Source of the DNA: Zavarzinella formosa DSM 19928
GTDB taxonomy: Bacteria; Planctomycetota; Planctomycetia; Gemmatales; Gemmataceae
Assembly (NCBI RefSeq): GCF_000255705.1
Contig: NZ_JH636452.1
Coordinates: 38,876 to 102,875, forward strand
DNA length: 64,000 nucleotides
Direction of reading: 5' to 3'
Part shown: piece after piece, positions 24,413 through 32,306 of the stretch
Position numbering within the stretch: the first letter of the stretch is position 1
Layout: each line of letters begins with the position of its first letter
Program-made: the position numbers and the translations under genes
The notes under the pieces: generated by a model
Seen by the model: the letters and a program-made list of their open reading frames with translations, nothing else
Databases searched by the model: none
Told to the model about the DNA's origin: nothing

Positions 24413-26839
24413 ATGAACCGATTGCGTTTCCTCCTCGCGGCCCTCGCGCTCGCCATCTCCCTCGGCGACCTGACGGCCCAATCCCCGCTGGCCACCCTTG
24501 AAGTCTTCCCGCCGGACGTGAACCTGGAAACCTCGCGGGATCAACAATCCTTCGTCGTTCAGGCATGGTTTGCGGACGGTCTTTCGCGGGATGTCACCGC
24601 CGAGGCCAAGGTGGCTTTCGCCAACCCGGCGTTGGTGAAACTCGAATCCAACATCGTGAAGCCGGTCGCCGACGGCCAGACGGAAATGTCCGTCGAATGG
24701 GGCGGCAAGAGCGTCAAGATTCCCGTGAAGGTGAAGGACGCCGGAGCCGACCGGCCGATCTCCTTCAAGCTGGATGTGATGCCCGTGTTCATGCGATCCG
24801 GGTGCAACTCCGGTTCGTGCCACGGGGCCGCCCGCGGCAAGGACGGTTTCCGTCTCAGCCTCTTCGGCTTCGATCCGGACGGGGACCACTACCGTCTCAC
24901 GCGGGAAATCAACGGCCGCCGCATCAATCTGGCCCTCCCCGCCGAAGGGCTTCTGATGGAGAAGTCGGCCGGGAAGGTGCCGCACACCGGCGGCCAGCGC
25001 ATGAAGGAAGGCGACGAATACTGGAACACGCTGATCCGGTGGCATGACGCGGGCGTTCCGCTCGACGCGGCCACCGTCGCCACCCCGACCGCCCTCGAAG
25101 TCTACCCGAAACGGGCGGTGATGGACGGCAAGGACAGCAAGCAACCGGTGACCGTCCGGGCCAAGTATTCCGACGGCACGGACCGCGACGTGACCAATCT
25201 GGCCCTGTTCCTCTCGAACAACGACAACTCGGCCAAAGTTTCCCCCGAAGGCGCCGTGATCGCCGACAACCGGGGCGAAGCGTTCATCATGGCCCGGTTC
25301 GCCACCTTCACGGTCGGTTCGCCGTTCGTCGTGCTGCCGAAGGGGCTCAAGTTCGAGCCGGTGCCGGTTCAGGAAAACAACTTCATCGACACGCTGGTGA
25401 ACAAGAAACTCCGCGACTTGCGGATCACCCCGTCCGAACTTTGCACGGATGAAGCCTTCCTTCGCCGGGTGTATGTGGATGTGATTGGCCTGCTGCCGAC
25501 GCCCGAGGAATACGACCGCTTCATGAAGAATCCCGCCACCAACAAGCGGGAACAACTGGTGGACGAACTGCTCGGCCGCAAGGAATTCGCCGAGGTTTGG
25601 GTGATGAAGTGGGCCGAACTGCTTCAGATCAAATCCTCGAACGACGTGAGCTACAAGGCCACACTGCTCTACTTCAGTTGGTTGCAGGACAAGATCGCCA
25701 AGAATGTCCCCGTGAACGAGTGGGTGCAAGACATCCTCGGGGCCAACGGCGGCACCTTCAAGAACCCGGCCACGAACTACTACCAGAACGAACGGGACAT
25801 CCTGAAGGTGTCCGAGAACGTCGCCCAAGTGTTCATGGGGATGCGGATTCAGTGTGCCCAGTGCCACAATCACCCGTTTGATCGTTGGAAGATGGATGAT
25901 TATTACGGCTTCGCCGCCTTCTTCAGCCAGATTGGCCGCAAGGGCACGGACGACCCCCGTGAAATCGTGGTCTTCAACTCCGGCGGCGGCGAAGTGAACC
26001 ACCCGCTCGGCGGCCGTGTGATGAAGCCGAAGTTTCTCGGCGGGGCCGAACCGGATGTGGCCGGGAAAGATCGCCGGGTGGTGATGGGCCAATGGCTTGC
26101 CTCCCCGGAAAATCCTTATTTTGCCACCAACCTGTCGAACATTGTGTGGTCCCACTTCTTCGGTCAGGGGATCATCAACGAAGTGGATGACGTTCGCATC
26201 AGCAACCCGCCGTCCAACCGCGAACTGCTTGACGCCCTCGGCACGAAGTTCACGGAATACAAGTACGACTTTAAGAAATTGGTTCGGGACATCTGCACCT
26301 CGCGGACATATCAGCTTTCCACCGTGCCGAACCCGTCCAACGAGGGCGACACCCGGAACTTCGCCCGGCAATCGGTTCGCCGTATCCGGGCCGAGACGAT
26401 GCTGGACGTGATTTCGCAAGTGACCGAAACGAAGAACAAATTCCCCGGCCTGCCGCTCGGCGCCCGCGCCGTGCAAATCGCCGACGGCAACGTGACGAAC
26501 TACTTCCTCACGACCTTTGGTCGGGCCACCCGCGAGAGCGTTTGCTCCTGTGAAGTGAAACTGGAACCCACCCTCTCGCAATCGCTGCACATGCTCAACG
26601 GCGACGCCACCACCCAACGCATCCGGGGCGGCAACCTGATCGGTAAACGATTGGGCGAGAAGAAGCCGATCGAGGCCATCATCGACGAAGTGTACCTGCG
26701 AACGCTGGTCCGCAAGCCTTCCCCGCTTGAGAAGGACCGTCTCATGAAGGCCATCAACGAAGACCCGGACAAAGCCCGCAGCTTGGAAGATGTCTTTTGG
26801 GCGCTGATGAACACACGGGAGTTTGTGTTCAACCATTGA
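24413..26839 (+). CDS. Secreted DUF1549/DUF1553 protein with Ig-like domains and heme-type motifs
   Basis: A protein of 808 residues with a signal peptide (LLAALALAISLGDLTAQ). Two Big-2-like immunoglobulin domains are visible near 26-107 and 224-310 (LEVYPKRAVMDG, YSDGTDRDVTNLALF). Between them GCNSGSCHGAARGKDGFRLS (about 130-150) resembles a planctomycete cytochrome segment. DUF1549 spans about 323-530 and contains IQCAQCHNHPFDRW, a CxxCH heme-binding motif. DUF1553 spans about 553-800 (GQWLASPENPYFATNLSN, NPPSNRELLDALG). These proteins are expanded in planctomycetes and typically accompany DUF1501, but no activity is established. It follows the oxygenase by 55 bases. Confidence 0.9.
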   Translation: MNRLRFLLAALALAISLGDLTAQSPLATLEVFPPDVNLETSRDQQSFVVQAWFADGLSRDVTAEAKVAFANPALVKLESNIVKPVADGQTEMSVEWGGKSVKIPVKVKDAGADRPISFKLDVMPVFMRSGCNSGSCHGAARGKDGFRLSLFGFDPDGDHYRLTREINGRRINLALPAEGLLMEKSAGKVPHTGGQRMKEGDEYWNTLIRWHDAGVPLDAATVATPTALEVYPKRAVMDGKDSKQPVTVRAKYSDGTDRDVTNLALFLSNNDNSAKVSPEGAVIADNRGEAFIMARFATFTVGSPFVVLPKGLKFEPVPVQENNFIDTLVNKKLRDLRITPSELCTDEAFLRRVYVDVIGLLPTPEEYDRFMKNPATNKREQLVDELLGRKEFAEVWVMKWAELLQIKSSNDVSYKATLLYFSWLQDKIAKNVPVNEWVQDILGANGGTFKNPATNYYQNERDILKVSENVAQVFMGMRIQCAQCHNHPFDRWKMDDYYGFAAFFSQIGRKGTDDPREIVVFNSGGGEVNHPLGGRVMKPKFLGGAEPDVAGKDRRVVMGQWLASPENPYFATNLSNIVWSHFFGQGIINEVDDVRISNPPSNRELLDALGTKFTEYKYDFKKLVRDICTSRTYQLSTVPNPSNEGDTRNFARQSVRRIRAETMLDVISQVTETKNKFPGLPLGARAVQIADGNVTNYFLTTFGRATRESVCSCEVKLEPTLSQSLHMLNGDATTQRIRGGNLIGKRLGEKKPIEAIIDEVYLRTLVRKPSPLEKDRLMKAINEDPDKARSLEDVFWALMNTREFVFNH

Positions 26840-26874
26840 TTGAGGTTTCGGCTAAACGCCGTGGATGGTTTTTT

Positions 26875-27073
26875 CGGTCTAACGGACCGATTAACATAGC
26901 CCAGCCCGAAAGGGCTGGGGTCAACGAACCATCAAAACCCTCGGTCTGAAGGACCGATTATTCATTCAAGGTCCGTCAGGGCCGCGAAGGCCGAAGCCCA
27001 AAGATAATCGGTCCTTCAGACCGAAGCCGCTGGCGGGTGGCTCACCCAGCCCTGACGGGCTGGGCTATGTTAA
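26875..27073. repeat. Nested inverted repeats
   Basis: Outer arms 26891-26919 and 27045-27073 pair over 29 bases with two or three mismatches near the centre (both contain TTAACATAGCCCAGCCC or its complement). Inside them 26941-26961 and 27004-27024 are perfect 21-bp complements. A related CGGTCTAACGGACCGATTAAC precedes the left outer arm. The whole 289-base gap between two same-strand genes is filled by this structure; no coding sequence is seen. Confidence 0.8.
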
Positions 27074-27128
27074 TTGGACCGGAAAAACAAGGCACTTTGG
27101 CTGCTGCGTCAATTTGGAATCTGCTCCA

Positions 27129-27662
27129 ATGAAAGTCCGAGTGATTCCTCCCGGCGGTGATCCAAAGCAAGAGTCCCTGTATTGGAGCATGGATCTGACG
27201 GATGATCGGGTGATACTGCTCGATGCCAACAGAAATGAGATCGGTTCGTGGGACTGGAACCAAGCGTTATTGCGGTTTAAGCCGGCGAACTTCTGGCGAT
27301 GCACAAAAGACACTCTTTTTGATCACTCGGCAGAGCAACCTCTCAAGATTGACCGTCGAGACTATGATTCAGTTTGGGTAGCCCTCGAAGTTATTCGGTT
27401 ACGACTGGATCCAACTCGGTCTTGGCGAATTCTTCGACGAAGCATTGCCTTGACGGTTTTAGGACTGATTTTGGTTCTGACTGGGATAGCGATGGAATTG
27501 ACAGGGCAAGCTGCGGAGCATGGCAAGGTTTTGACTTTTGGGCGAAACGCCTTCATTTTGGGGTTATGTTTTGTGGTCAGTGGCTTTGCGCAAGTGAACA
27601 TCCACCGGATGGTTAAGCGAACGGCAGATCAGCCGAAATCATCGGCCGAAACGGAATCTTGA
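27129..27662 (+). CDS. Hypothetical protein with two C-terminal membrane helices
   Basis: A protein of 177 residues. The first 105 are soluble, with beta-rich sequence (YWSMDLTDDRVILLD, EIGSWDW) and a charged segment (KIDRRDYDSVWVALEVIRLRL split by turns). Two hydrophobic helices follow (SIALTVLGLILVLTGIAMEL and AFILGLCFVVSGFAQV) and then a short basic tail. The ATG at 27129 is preferred to the TTG at 27114. Composition is slightly more AT-rich than in the flanking genes. Function unknown. Confidence 0.55.
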   Translation: MKVRVIPPGGDPKQESLYWSMDLTDDRVILLDANRNEIGSWDWNQALLRFKPANFWRCTKDTLFDHSAEQPLKIDRRDYDSVWVALEVIRLRLDPTRSWRILRRSIALTVLGLILVLTGIAMELTGQAAEHGKVLTFGRNAFILGLCFVVSGFAQVNIHRMVKRTADQPKSSAETES

Positions 27663-27719
27663 CAGTTTTAGATGAGTGACATTAGGAAGACTTCAGCAGG
27701 AACAGAGCGAGATATTCAG

Positions 27720-29804
27720 ATGACTCTTCTTCGATCCCTCTTTTTCTCGGCCTCCGTCACGCTGCTGGGGGCAACCGCTGGTTCGGCGGCCGATCCCAAG
27801 ACGAAGATCACGTTTGACCAGAATGTGATGCCCATCCTGACGCAGCATTGCATCGGCTGCCACAAAGGGGACACGGGCAAGGGGGGACTCGACCTGTCCA
27901 CCTACGCGAAGACGATGGAAGGCGGGGCATCCGGCGAAGTCGTCAAGCCGGGCGACGCGGATGGTTCCCGACTCTATCGGCTGACGGCCCACAAAGAACA
28001 GCCGTACATGCCGCCCAAGCTCCCGGTCATTGCCAAGGAGCAACTGGACACGCTGGCCCTCTGGATCACGCAAGGGGCCTTGGAGAACGCGGGCAGCAAG
28101 CCGGTCGCCGTCAAGCCGAAGGCTGAAGTCGGGCTGATGTCCGTCAAGCGGGGCAAGCCGGACGTGGTTCCGATGCCAGCCAAGCCGCTCAACCTGAACC
28201 CGATGGTGACCACCGCCAAAGCCAACTCCGTGATTGCGATGGCCGCCAGCCCGTGGGCGCCGCTTCTGGCCGTTGGCGGGCAAAAGCAAATCCTGCTCTA
28301 CCACGGGGACACGTTTGAATTGCTCGGCGTGCTTCCCTTCACGCACGGCACGCCGACCACCCTGAAATTCAGCCGCAACGGCAGCCTGCTCCTCGCCGGG
28401 GGGGGCCGGGGCGGGCAGTCCGGCAAGGTCGTGGTGTTTGACATCAAGACCGGCGAACAAATCATCGAAGTGGGCAACGAGACGGACGCTGTGCTGGCCG
28501 CCGACATCTCGGCCGACCAACAGTTGATCGCCCTCGGCGGCCCGAGCAAGATGGTGCGGATTTACTCCACCAAGGACGGCACGCTGGTCAGCGAAATCAA
28601 GAAGCACACCGACTGGATTTACGCCATCGAGTTCAGCCCCGATGGCGTGCTGCTGGCAACGGCCGACCGTGCCGGCGGCTTGGTCGTGTGGGAATCCGCC
28701 ACCGGCCGGGAGTTTTACAACCTGCGGGGCCACACCGCCGCCATTTTGGATGTGAGCTGGCGGGATGATTCCAACGTCCTCGCCTCCTGCGGCGAAGACA
28801 CGACGATCAAACTCTGGGAAATGGAAAACGGCAACCAGATCAAAACATGGGGCGCGCACGGCGCCGGAACGCAGGCCGTGAAGTTCGCCCACGACAATCG
28901 GTTGGTCAGCGCCGGGCGGGACAAGGTCACGAAAATTTGGGACATGAACGGAACGAACACCAAGGCGTTCCCCGCGACGGCCGACGTGGGGTTGCGAGCG
29001 GCCTTCAACCATGACGGCACGAAGGTCTATTCGGGCGACTGGAGCGGGACGGTTTTTGAATACGCTTCGGCCGATGCGAAACTTCTCGCCCAAGCGACGA
29101 CCAACCCGCAGAGTGTCGCCCAGCAACTCGATGCCGCGACGAAGGCCCTCGCGGCCAAGCAAGCCGAGTTCGACGCGAACACCAAGGCGTTCAACGAGGC
29201 GAACGCCAAACTCCAAGCCGCCACTGCCGAAGCCGCCCCGGCGATGCGTCTGGCCGGCGACGCGACGAATACATCCAACGCCGCCCAAGCCCAAGCCGCC
29301 GCTCTGAAATCGAACGTGGACAAGGCCCAGGCAGGCTTGGCCCCGGCCCAAGGCAAGGCGATGGCTGCCACGGTGAAGGCAACCGCTCTCGCCGAGGCGT
29401 ATGCGAAGATCAAAGCCGCCGCCGACGCGAACAAGGCCAACGCTGATTTGCAGACGAATGCCGCCGCCGCCAAAGTCGAGGCCGACAAGGCCGCCGCCGA
29501 ACTCGCCGCCACGACGAAGGTGGTCGCCGACCTGACGGCCGCCCTCAACCAAGCCAGCGCCGCCTACGCTCCGGCCGCCCAAAACGCGGTCATGGCCGCC
29601 GCCGCCGCCAAACTGGCAACAGACATCTATGCCCCGAAGGCCCAAGCCATTGCCGCCCTTCAGGGAGCGGTGAACACGTCCAAGGCCGCAGTGGACAAAG
29701 CGACGGCCGAACTGGTTGCCTTGAAGGCCGCCGTGGACAAGCTGAAGGCCCCCCCCGCCGTCCCGGCCCCGCCCGCTCCCCCGGCGCCGCCGAAGAAGGG
29801 CTAA
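27720..29804 (+). CDS. Secreted cytochrome-c-like / WD40 fusion with Ala-rich helical tail
   Basis: A protein of 694 residues. A signal peptide (LFFSASVTLLGATAGSAA) leads to a planctomycete-type cytochrome domain with CIGCHKG (C44, C47, H48) and a distal YMPPKLP. Residues about 180-470 contain WD40 repeats (VLAADISADQQLIALGG, IYAIEFSPDGVLLATAD, ILDVSWRDDSNVLASC, TIKLWEMENG). About 480-680 is Ala/Lys-rich and should form long helices. A proline-rich end (PAPPAPPAPP) finishes the protein. It probably acts in the periplasm, where heme would be attached. The ATG at 27720 was chosen for the signal peptide; an ATG at 27672 adds 16 unlikely residues. Confidence 0.85.
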   Translation: MTLLRSLFFSASVTLLGATAGSAADPKTKITFDQNVMPILTQHCIGCHKGDTGKGGLDLSTYAKTMEGGASGEVVKPGDADGSRLYRLTAHKEQPYMPPKLPVIAKEQLDTLALWITQGALENAGSKPVAVKPKAEVGLMSVKRGKPDVVPMPAKPLNLNPMVTTAKANSVIAMAASPWAPLLAVGGQKQILLYHGDTFELLGVLPFTHGTPTTLKFSRNGSLLLAGGGRGGQSGKVVVFDIKTGEQIIEVGNETDAVLAADISADQQLIALGGPSKMVRIYSTKDGTLVSEIKKHTDWIYAIEFSPDGVLLATADRAGGLVVWESATGREFYNLRGHTAAILDVSWRDDSNVLASCGEDTTIKLWEMENGNQIKTWGAHGAGTQAVKFAHDNRLVSAGRDKVTKIWDMNGTNTKAFPATADVGLRAAFNHDGTKVYSGDWSGTVFEYASADAKLLAQATTNPQSVAQQLDAATKALAAKQAEFDANTKAFNEANAKLQAATAEAAPAMRLAGDATNTSNAAQAQAAALKSNVDKAQAGLAPAQGKAMAATVKATALAEAYAKIKAAADANKANADLQTNAAAAKVEADKAAAELAATTKVVADLTAALNQASAAYAPAAQNAVMAAAAAKLATDIYAPKAQAIAALQGAVNTSKAAVDKATAELVALKAAVDKLKAPPAVPAPPAPPAPPKKG

Positions 29805-29830
29805 CTGAAGTCGGGCTTGGCCTGAGTGTG

Positions 29831-29895
29831 AAAGCAAAAGCCGGGTGGTCCGTCAGGCGAAAAATGTCGCTGACGGACCACCCGGCTTTTGCTTT
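29831..29895. terminator. 25-bp perfect hairpin after the cytochrome-WD40 gene
   Basis: Arms 29831-29855 and 29871-29895 are exact complements (core GCCGGGTGGTCCGTCA) with a 15-base loop. The stem is rich in G and C and its outer edge is AAAGC/GCTTT with T-rich sequence after it (TTTTGCTTTTCTG). It starts 26 bases after the stop codon and fits an intrinsic terminator. Confidence 0.75.
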
Positions 29896-29949
29896 TCTGT
29901 TTGCGACGACCATATAAAAGAGGTTGATTCCTTACCCCCAGGATCAGCC

Positions 29950-31065
29950 ATGCGTGTCATTGCCTTTGTGTGTCTTTTCATGCCTTCCCTATCGTTTGCC
30001 GCCGGGGAAGTCTTGCAGCAAAAAGCGGCGGTCGTCGCGGCCAAGTACGCGAAGCTCAGATCGGAGCGAGCGAAGTTGCTCGCCGAACTCGACGAGTTGA
30101 CCGGCGAGAAACTGGACCCCTACGCCGACAACGCCGGCAAAGAGGGATGGTTTCCGTTCGCGGATCTCCCGCCCAAGGGGGCTGATTTTCGTTACGCCTA
30201 CATCGGACGGGCCACCCGAAGCGGCACCGCCCTCCAAAATGGCAACGCTTTTTTGATCGTTCACAAACGGGAGAATTCGGACAAAGGCACCAAGGTCATC
30301 GGGGACGCCAAGCCAATCGCGATCCTCAACTACAAGTCTCCTGTTCCCCTGCCCGGAGATCCGACCCCGTATCTGGTCGGCCGGTTTAAGCCCGCCGAGG
30401 AGCCGGTCATTTTTGAAGACCAAAAGATCACCACTTACAAGGAAGTGGACGAACCCAAACGGGACAAAATCAAGGACATGCTGGCCGCCTATGACAAGTT
30501 GGGCGTCGAGATTCGCCAAACCACCAATCAGGGCTTGGACGTGGTCAAAAATGCCCAACAAGCCGACATCACGCCCGCCGACCGGGCGAAAATTCTGGCC
30601 AAGCTCGGCGACGTGGGCATTGATGACAAAGTTCTGCGGCTGTTGACGACCCGAGTGAAGCCCATCCCCGGCAAAACGCCGGTTGCCGAACTCGACAATC
30701 CCCCGGAACTGCCCGCGAACGACCCGGAAGATCCCCGGCCGTTGATTGTCCGTCAATTCGCGCAAGCCCGGCAGTTTGCGAAGGAATATTCCGAGAAAGC
30801 CAAAACCAACAAAGCCTTGGAGGCTCCGGCGAAGCAATGGACGGAACGAGCGGCCAAACTGCGAGCCGAAGTCACGGCCGCCAAGACCAAGGCCGAGAAA
30901 GAGGAAAAAGCCAAGTTCGCCAAACAAGCCGAGGAAACTTGGCCGGTTCCCAAGGGGACACCGACGATTCAACGGGCCAAAATCGAAGCGAAGCAAACTT
31001 CATGGGTCAACGAGCAAATGAAGCCGATTTTGGAAAAGATCGCCAAGGAATATTCGGTCGATTAA
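29950..31065 (+). CDS. Secreted lysine-rich hypothetical protein
   Basis: A protein of 371 residues with a signal peptide (VIAFVCLFMPSLSFAAG). Residues 25-60 form a charged helix (AAKYAKLRSERAKLLAEL). The middle (about 75-170) is beta-rich with FRYAYIGRATRSGTAL and AIAILNYKSP-like strands. The last 120 residues are mostly charged helix (AKTKAEKEEKAKFAKQAEE). No family was recognised. It lies beyond the hairpin at 29831, so it may have its own promoter. A 35-bp inverted repeat follows its stop. Confidence 0.6.
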   Translation: MRVIAFVCLFMPSLSFAAGEVLQQKAAVVAAKYAKLRSERAKLLAELDELTGEKLDPYADNAGKEGWFPFADLPPKGADFRYAYIGRATRSGTALQNGNAFLIVHKRENSDKGTKVIGDAKPIAILNYKSPVPLPGDPTPYLVGRFKPAEEPVIFEDQKITTYKEVDEPKRDKIKDMLAAYDKLGVEIRQTTNQGLDVVKNAQQADITPADRAKILAKLGDVGIDDKVLRLLTTRVKPIPGKTPVAELDNPPELPANDPEDPRPLIVRQFAQARQFAKEYSEKAKTNKALEAPAKQWTERAAKLRAEVTAAKTKAEKEEKAKFAKQAEETWPVPKGTPTIQRAKIEAKQTSWVNEQMKPILEKIAKEYSVD

Positions 31066-31094
31066 TTCAGAATCAATCGCCGTAGGCATGATCC

Positions 31095-31179
31095 CCCAAG
31101 AGCCCCACTGCGTCAGCGGTGGGGGTGGCTTCCTGTGGGTGGCGGCCACCCCCACCGCTGACGCAGTGGGGCTCTTGGG
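31095..31179. repeat. 35-bp perfect inverted repeat
   Basis: Arms 31095-31129 and 31145-31179 are exact complements (core CCACTGCGTCAGCGGTGGG) around a 15-base loop. It lies 30 bases after the stop of the lysine-rich protein gene and could end its transcript. The remaining 250-base gap holds no gene. Confidence 0.85.
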
Positions 31180-31315
31180 ATCTCACATCAGAGGTCTGTT
31201 GAATTTACCCAAAAGACCGTTTGCCGATCTCGGTTTTGGGCGAACCTTCGTGACTCGTCTTCTGTCAGCCTGAAGGTTTGTCTGCTCTCATTTCATCCAA
31301 CCAGAATAATCACTC

Positions 31316-32239
31316 ATGGTTTCCAACAATCCTCTGATCAATCGCCAGCGAGGCTGCCTCCTCGGGCTGGCCTGCGGCGATGCCGTGGGAACCACCGTCG
31401 AGTTCCGCGCCCGTGGCAGCTTTCCCCCGATGACCGACATGATTGGCGGCGGGCCGTTCGGCCTGCCGGTCGGGGCGTGGACCGATGACACGTCAATGGC
31501 GTTGTGTCTGGCGGCCAGTTTGGTCGAGACGGGCCGGTTTGACGCGGACGACCAAATGCGCCGCTATTGCGACTGGCATGATAACGGTTACATGAGCAGC
31601 ACCGGCCGCTGTTTTGACATCGGGCTGACGGTGTCCGGTTCGCTCCGTCGTTATCAACAAACCGGGAATCCCTTCAGCGGCCGGCTTGAACCCAACTCGG
31701 CCGGCAACGGCTGCATCATGCGGCTGGCCCCCGTGCCGATGTTCTTCCATCCCGACATGGAACAGGTGGCTTTTTGGGCCGGGGAAAGTTCCCGGACAAC
31801 CCACGGGGCGCCGGAGTGCATTGAGTCGTGTCAATTGCTGGCCCTGATGATTGGCGCGGCCTTGGACGGAAAGAGCAAGGATGAAGTATTGTTCGGCCAC
31901 GATTCGAGCCGCTTTCAGACGCCAAAAGTCCGGGCGATTGCATCCGGGGAGTGGCGCCAAAAGGGCATGGCGGATCTTTCCGGTTCCGGGTACGTGATCC
32001 ACTGTCTGGAATCATCCGTCTGGTGCTTTTGGAAAACCGATACTTTTCGGGATGCGGTTTTGATGGCCGTCAACTTGGGGGATGATGCCGACACCACCGG
32101 GGCCGTCTGCGGCCAACTGGCGGGGGCGTTTTACGGCGAAGATGGCATCCCGCCGGAATGGCTTGCACGGCTCGTCATGATCGACGAGATTCGCCTGCTT
32201 GCGGATCGGCTGGCGGCATCGGCTCCTCAAGAAAGTTGA
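31316..32239 (+). CDS. ADP-ribosylglycohydrolase (DraG-like)
   Basis: A protein of 307 residues of the DraG/ARH fold, which removes ADP-ribose from proteins or other ADP-ribosylated targets using a dinuclear Mg site. The metal-binding motif TDDTSM is at 56-61. The second metal site, GDDADTTGAVCGQLAGA, lies in the last fifth of the protein. The opening GCLLGLACGDAVGTTVEF is also diagnostic. It is cytosolic. No ADP-ribosyltransferase gene is seen nearby. It lies 67 bases upstream of nadB in the same direction, a possible NAD-related pairing. Confidence 0.88.
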   Translation: MVSNNPLINRQRGCLLGLACGDAVGTTVEFRARGSFPPMTDMIGGGPFGLPVGAWTDDTSMALCLAASLVETGRFDADDQMRRYCDWHDNGYMSSTGRCFDIGLTVSGSLRRYQQTGNPFSGRLEPNSAGNGCIMRLAPVPMFFHPDMEQVAFWAGESSRTTHGAPECIESCQLLALMIGAALDGKSKDEVLFGHDSSRFQTPKVRAIASGEWRQKGMADLSGSGYVIHCLESSVWCFWKTDTFRDAVLMAVNLGDDADTTGAVCGQLAGAFYGEDGIPPEWLARLVMIDEIRLLADRLAASAPQES

Positions 32240-32306
32240 ACATGACCACTTTTCCCCCGGTCGGCATATCTTAACCGGATCGACACACTTCGGAACCGAA
32301 GCGTCA

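Noticed and set aside
24398..26836. Minus-strand open frame of 812 codons
   Set aside because: Antisense to the DUF1549/DUF1553 gene, whose motifs are unmistakable.
27693..29837. Minus-strand open frame of 714 codons, Gly/Arg-rich
   Set aside because: Complement of the Ala-rich cytochrome-WD40 gene; the Gly/Arg content is a by-product of GC codon use.
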